Below, one piece after another: positions 62,080-64,000 of a stretch of 64,000 nucleotides of DNA (its first letter is position 1; every line of letters starts with the position of its first letter). The translations under genes and the position numbers were made by a program. Source of the DNA: Streptomyces asiaticus (GTDB lineage Bacteria; Actinomycetota; Actinomycetes; Streptomycetales; Streptomycetaceae); the NCBI RefSeq assembly GCF_018138715.1, contig NZ_JAGSHX010000006.1, positions 5,518,001 through 5,582,000 of the forward strand. Reading direction: 5' to 3'. The notes below the pieces were generated by a model, which was not told where the DNA came from, ran no database searches, and saw nothing but the letters and a program-made list of their open reading frames with translations.

Positions 62080-62556
62080 ATGAGCGATATAGCGGGAACT
62101 TCGAGCGGTGCTCATCCGATAGCCGCCCACACCCCCTCCGAACAGTCCGGCGAGGTGGCCCACGAGGCGTACGCCTTCGCCTGCATGAAGTGCGGGCACG
62201 GCTGGGAGCGGTCGTACGACATCGAACACCACGTGGACGGCGAGGGCCGCGCCTTCGTCGTGTACTTCACCGGCGGCCGGCGCGTCCCGTCCCCGCTGAC
62301 GAGCCCCGACTGCGTCAACTGCGGTGCGCATCTGGTGCGGATCATGCGCTCGGGGCAGGTCTCCTCCGTCCTGGAGAGTGCGCGGCGCGGGAGGCCGCAC
62401 ACCACCCGGGACCGGAAGGACGGCACCGGCGCGCCGGACACCGAGGCGGACGCCGCGCCGGACCACGCACCGGAAAACGAGGGCCCCGCGCGACGCCGTG
62501 GGCACCATTGGCACCTTCCGAATCTGCTGCATCCCTTTCAGCACCACCGCGACTGA
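62080..62556 (+). CDS. zinc-ribbon hypothetical protein
   Basis: A 158-aa protein with CMKCGHGWERSYDI and CVNCGAHLVR, a four-Cys zinc ribbon, then an acidic and His-rich tail (HHWHLPNLLHPFQHH). ATG 62080 with GAGGAG. Function unknown. Confidence 0.72.
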   Translation: MSDIAGTSSGAHPIAAHTPSEQSGEVAHEAYAFACMKCGHGWERSYDIEHHVDGEGRAFVVYFTGGRRVPSPLTSPDCVNCGAHLVRIMRSGQVSSVLESARRGRPHTTRDRKDGTGAPDTEADAAPDHAPENEGPARRRGHHWHLPNLLHPFQHHRD

Positions 62557-62560
62557 GTAC

Positions 62561-62644
62561 GATCCGGTTCATATGAGCCGCTTCACATGAGCCGGTTCGA
62601 GTGGATTCGTATGATCCGGTTCCCGAGCCGGTTCACCTGAGCCG
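62561..62644. repeat. GAGCCGGTTC repeats
   Basis: Six degenerate copies of ~14 bp around GAGCCGGTTCA just after the zinc-ribbon gene. Confidence 0.65.
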
Positions 62645-62699
62645 GGCACGGGTCAACTGAGCGGCCGGACGCGATTCACCTCACATTCACCGGGATTCA

Positions 62700-62705
62700 T
62701 AGAAT
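62700..62705 (+). promoter_or_regulatory. -10 box of tatD
   Basis: TAGAAT 8 nt before ATG 62713, with no ribosome site; a leaderless transcript is likely. TTCACC at 62675 is a possible -35. Confidence 0.5.
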
Positions 62706-62712
62706 CGCGTCC

Positions 62713-63633
62713 ATGGCGAAAACAGCATCGACCCCCGGCGGCAGTGGCAAGGCGAGTGGCGCGCAAAAGGAAAAGGACGCGCCCCCGCCGCCGCCGGAGC
62801 CCCTGCGGGTCCCGGTCGCCGATTCCCACACCCACCTGGACATGCAGTCGGGCACCGTCGAGGAGGCACTGGCCAAGGCTGCCTCGGTCGGCGTGACGAC
62901 CGTCGTCCAGGTGGGCTGTGATCTCGCCGGGTCCCGGTGGGCGGCCGAGACCGCGGCGGCGCACGAGAGCGTATGGGCCACGGTGGCCCTGCACCCCAAC
63001 GAGGCGCCGCGCATCGTCCTGGGCGACCCGGACGGCTGGTCCCGGCAGGGGGCCAGGGAGCCCGGCGGCGACGCCGCCCTGGACGCGGCGCTCGACCGGA
63101 TAGCGGCCCTCGCCGCGCTGCCCCAGGTGCGGGGCGTGGGCGAGACCGGTCTGGACTACTTCCGCACCGGCCCGGAGGGCATGGCCGCCCAGGAGCGCTC
63201 GTTCCGCCGCCACATCGCCATCGCCAAGGAGCACGGCAAGGCGCTGGTCATCCACGACCGGGAGGCCCACGACGACGTGCTGCGGGTGCTCACCGAGGAG
63301 GGCGCGCCCGACACCGTCGTCTTCCACTGCTACTCCGGTGACGCGGCCATGGCGAAGATCTGCGCCGAGCGCGGCTACTACATGTCGTTCGCGGGCAACA
63401 TCACCTTCAAGAACGCCCAGCCGCTGCGCGACGCCCTCGCCGTCGCCCCGCTCGACCTCGTCCTCGTCGAGACCGACGCGCCGTTCCTGACCCCCGTCCC
63501 CTACCGCGGACGGCCCAACGCCCCGTATCTGATCCCGCTCACCCTGCGGGCCATGGCCGAGGTCAAGGGCGTCCCCGAGGACACCCTGGCGACCGCCGTG
63601 GCGGCCAATACGGCGCGCGTCTTCGGCTATTGA
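62713..63633 (+). CDS. tatD: TatD family DNase/hydrolase
   Basis: A 306-aa metal-dependent hydrolase. DSHTHLDM (metal site), GVGETGLDYFR, VIHDREAHDD, FHCYSGD and VETDAPFLTP are the family motifs in order. A ~30-residue Lys/Gly/Pro-rich extension precedes the domain. Confidence 0.92.
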   Translation: MAKTASTPGGSGKASGAQKEKDAPPPPPEPLRVPVADSHTHLDMQSGTVEEALAKAASVGVTTVVQVGCDLAGSRWAAETAAAHESVWATVALHPNEAPRIVLGDPDGWSRQGAREPGGDAALDAALDRIAALAALPQVRGVGETGLDYFRTGPEGMAAQERSFRRHIAIAKEHGKALVIHDREAHDDVLRVLTEEGAPDTVVFHCYSGDAAMAKICAERGYYMSFAGNITFKNAQPLRDALAVAPLDLVLVETDAPFLTPVPYRGRPNAPYLIPLTLRAMAEVKGVPEDTLATAVAANTARVFGY

Positions 63634-63694
63634 TCGGCCATCGAGGGGCGGTGGCGATCCGAGGCCGCTGATCACACTGCGTGATGATCTTCCT

Positions 63695-63723
63695 TTGGAG
63701 AGTCACCCCCACTCCGCTACAGT
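63695..63723 (+). promoter_or_regulatory. promoter of the rpf gene
   Basis: TTGGAG (63695-63700), 17-nt spacer, TACAGT (63718-63723). Good housekeeping-type fit, about 50 nt before the GTG. Confidence 0.55.
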
Positions 63724-63777
63724 CCCGGACCCAACGCCCTGACCAGTGGACTTGTGGAGTGTTACCGGAGTGTTGTC

Positions 63778-64000
63778 GTGAGCCGTAGGGCCAGCCACCG
63801 CGTCCCGGGCGGCCGTGCCGCCGCCCGCCGAGCCGCCCGGCGCGGTGCCACCGGCCGGACCGATCCGATGCGCCGACTGCTGCCGCAGGCGATGGTGGTC
63901 GCCGCCCTGGCCGGCGGCACCTCCGCCTTTGTCGCCCAGGACAAGGCCGTACGGCTCAGCGTCGACGGCGACGCGCGCACGTTGCACACCTACGCCGACG
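63778..64000 (+). CDS. resuscitation-promoting factor (RpfB-like), N-terminal part
   Basis: Open to the window edge (74 codons). Arg-rich start, a membrane/signal segment (LPQAMVVAALAGGTSAFVA) and then AVRLSVDGDARTLHTYAD, the first ubiquitin-like DUF348 unit of RpfB. Placement after tatD fits the known rsmI–tatD–rpf order. GTG 63778 with a weak CGGAG upstream. Confidence 0.8.
   Translation, partial: MSRRASHRVPGGRAAARRAARRGATGRTDPMRRLLPQAMVVAALAGGTSAFVAQDKAVRLSVDGDARTLHTYAD

Noticed and set aside
63724..63777. c-di-AMP (ydaO) riboswitch before rpf
   Set aside because: Only about 50 nt between the probable promoter and the start codon, too short for the fold.

Overview
This window is very GC-rich, with frequent GTG starts, tight 4-nt overlaps between genes and rare TTA codons. 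The gene neighbourhoods (galU–moeA–moaC–rimJ–sepX; rsmI–tatD–rpf; SCO3933/RepSA-type integrative element; EACC1–caspase) point to the core chromosome of a Streptomyces species or a very close relative.

Layout. 1–12.8 kb is conserved housekeeping: a truncated SAF-domain protein, mtnP, an FmdB-type zinc-ribbon protein behind a CIRCE-like operator, a K+/H+ antiporter, a secreted or anchored penicillin acylase, 5-formyl-THF cyclo-ligase, then galU, moeA/glp, moaC, a MogA/MoaB protein, a RimJ-like acetyltransferase and the divisome gene sepX, ending at tRNA-Ala(CGC). 12.8–26.6 kb is an actinomycete integrative and conjugative element (AICE) in the 3' end of that tRNA. It is bounded by 88-bp direct repeats and carries int, xis, repSA, a DUF2637-like membrane protein, an FtsK/TraB translocase, two small conserved genes and a KorSA-like GntR repressor. 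Its cargo is an HTH–TPR regulator, a HAD phosphatase, a two-gene low-GC cassette of unknown function and a membrane coiled-coil protein.

26.6–44.9 kb returns to chromosome: Dps, a lipoprotein trypsin-like protease, a GNAT enzyme, exonuclease III, a MerR regulator divergent from a Baeyer–Villiger-type oxygenase / hydrolase / SDR operon, a giant tricorn-type protease, a TetR regulator with an MMPL exporter, and a CbiMN–CbiQ–CbiO metal importer behind a nickel-regulator (Nur) like box. 45–50 kb holds a 25-bp tandem array, a three-gene AAA-ATPase cassette and a two-component system. 50–57 kb holds a serine hydrolase, an SDR, a striking EACC1 + caspase–TM–solute-binding fusion pair, an EamA transporter and a YbaK-type deacylase. 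57–64 kb holds a MecA-N penicillin-binding lipoprotein, the Pmt protein mannosyltransferase, rsmI, a zinc-ribbon protein, tatD and the 5' end of an rpf gene.

The most interesting items are the EACC1/caspase/peptide-binding-protein pair at 52.3–55.5 kb, the CIRCE operator on an FmdB gene, the AICE boundaries with paired arm-type repeats, and the unexplained two-gene cargo cassette at 23.4–25.0 kb. All functional assignments come from motif recognition and gene context only; no database search was run.
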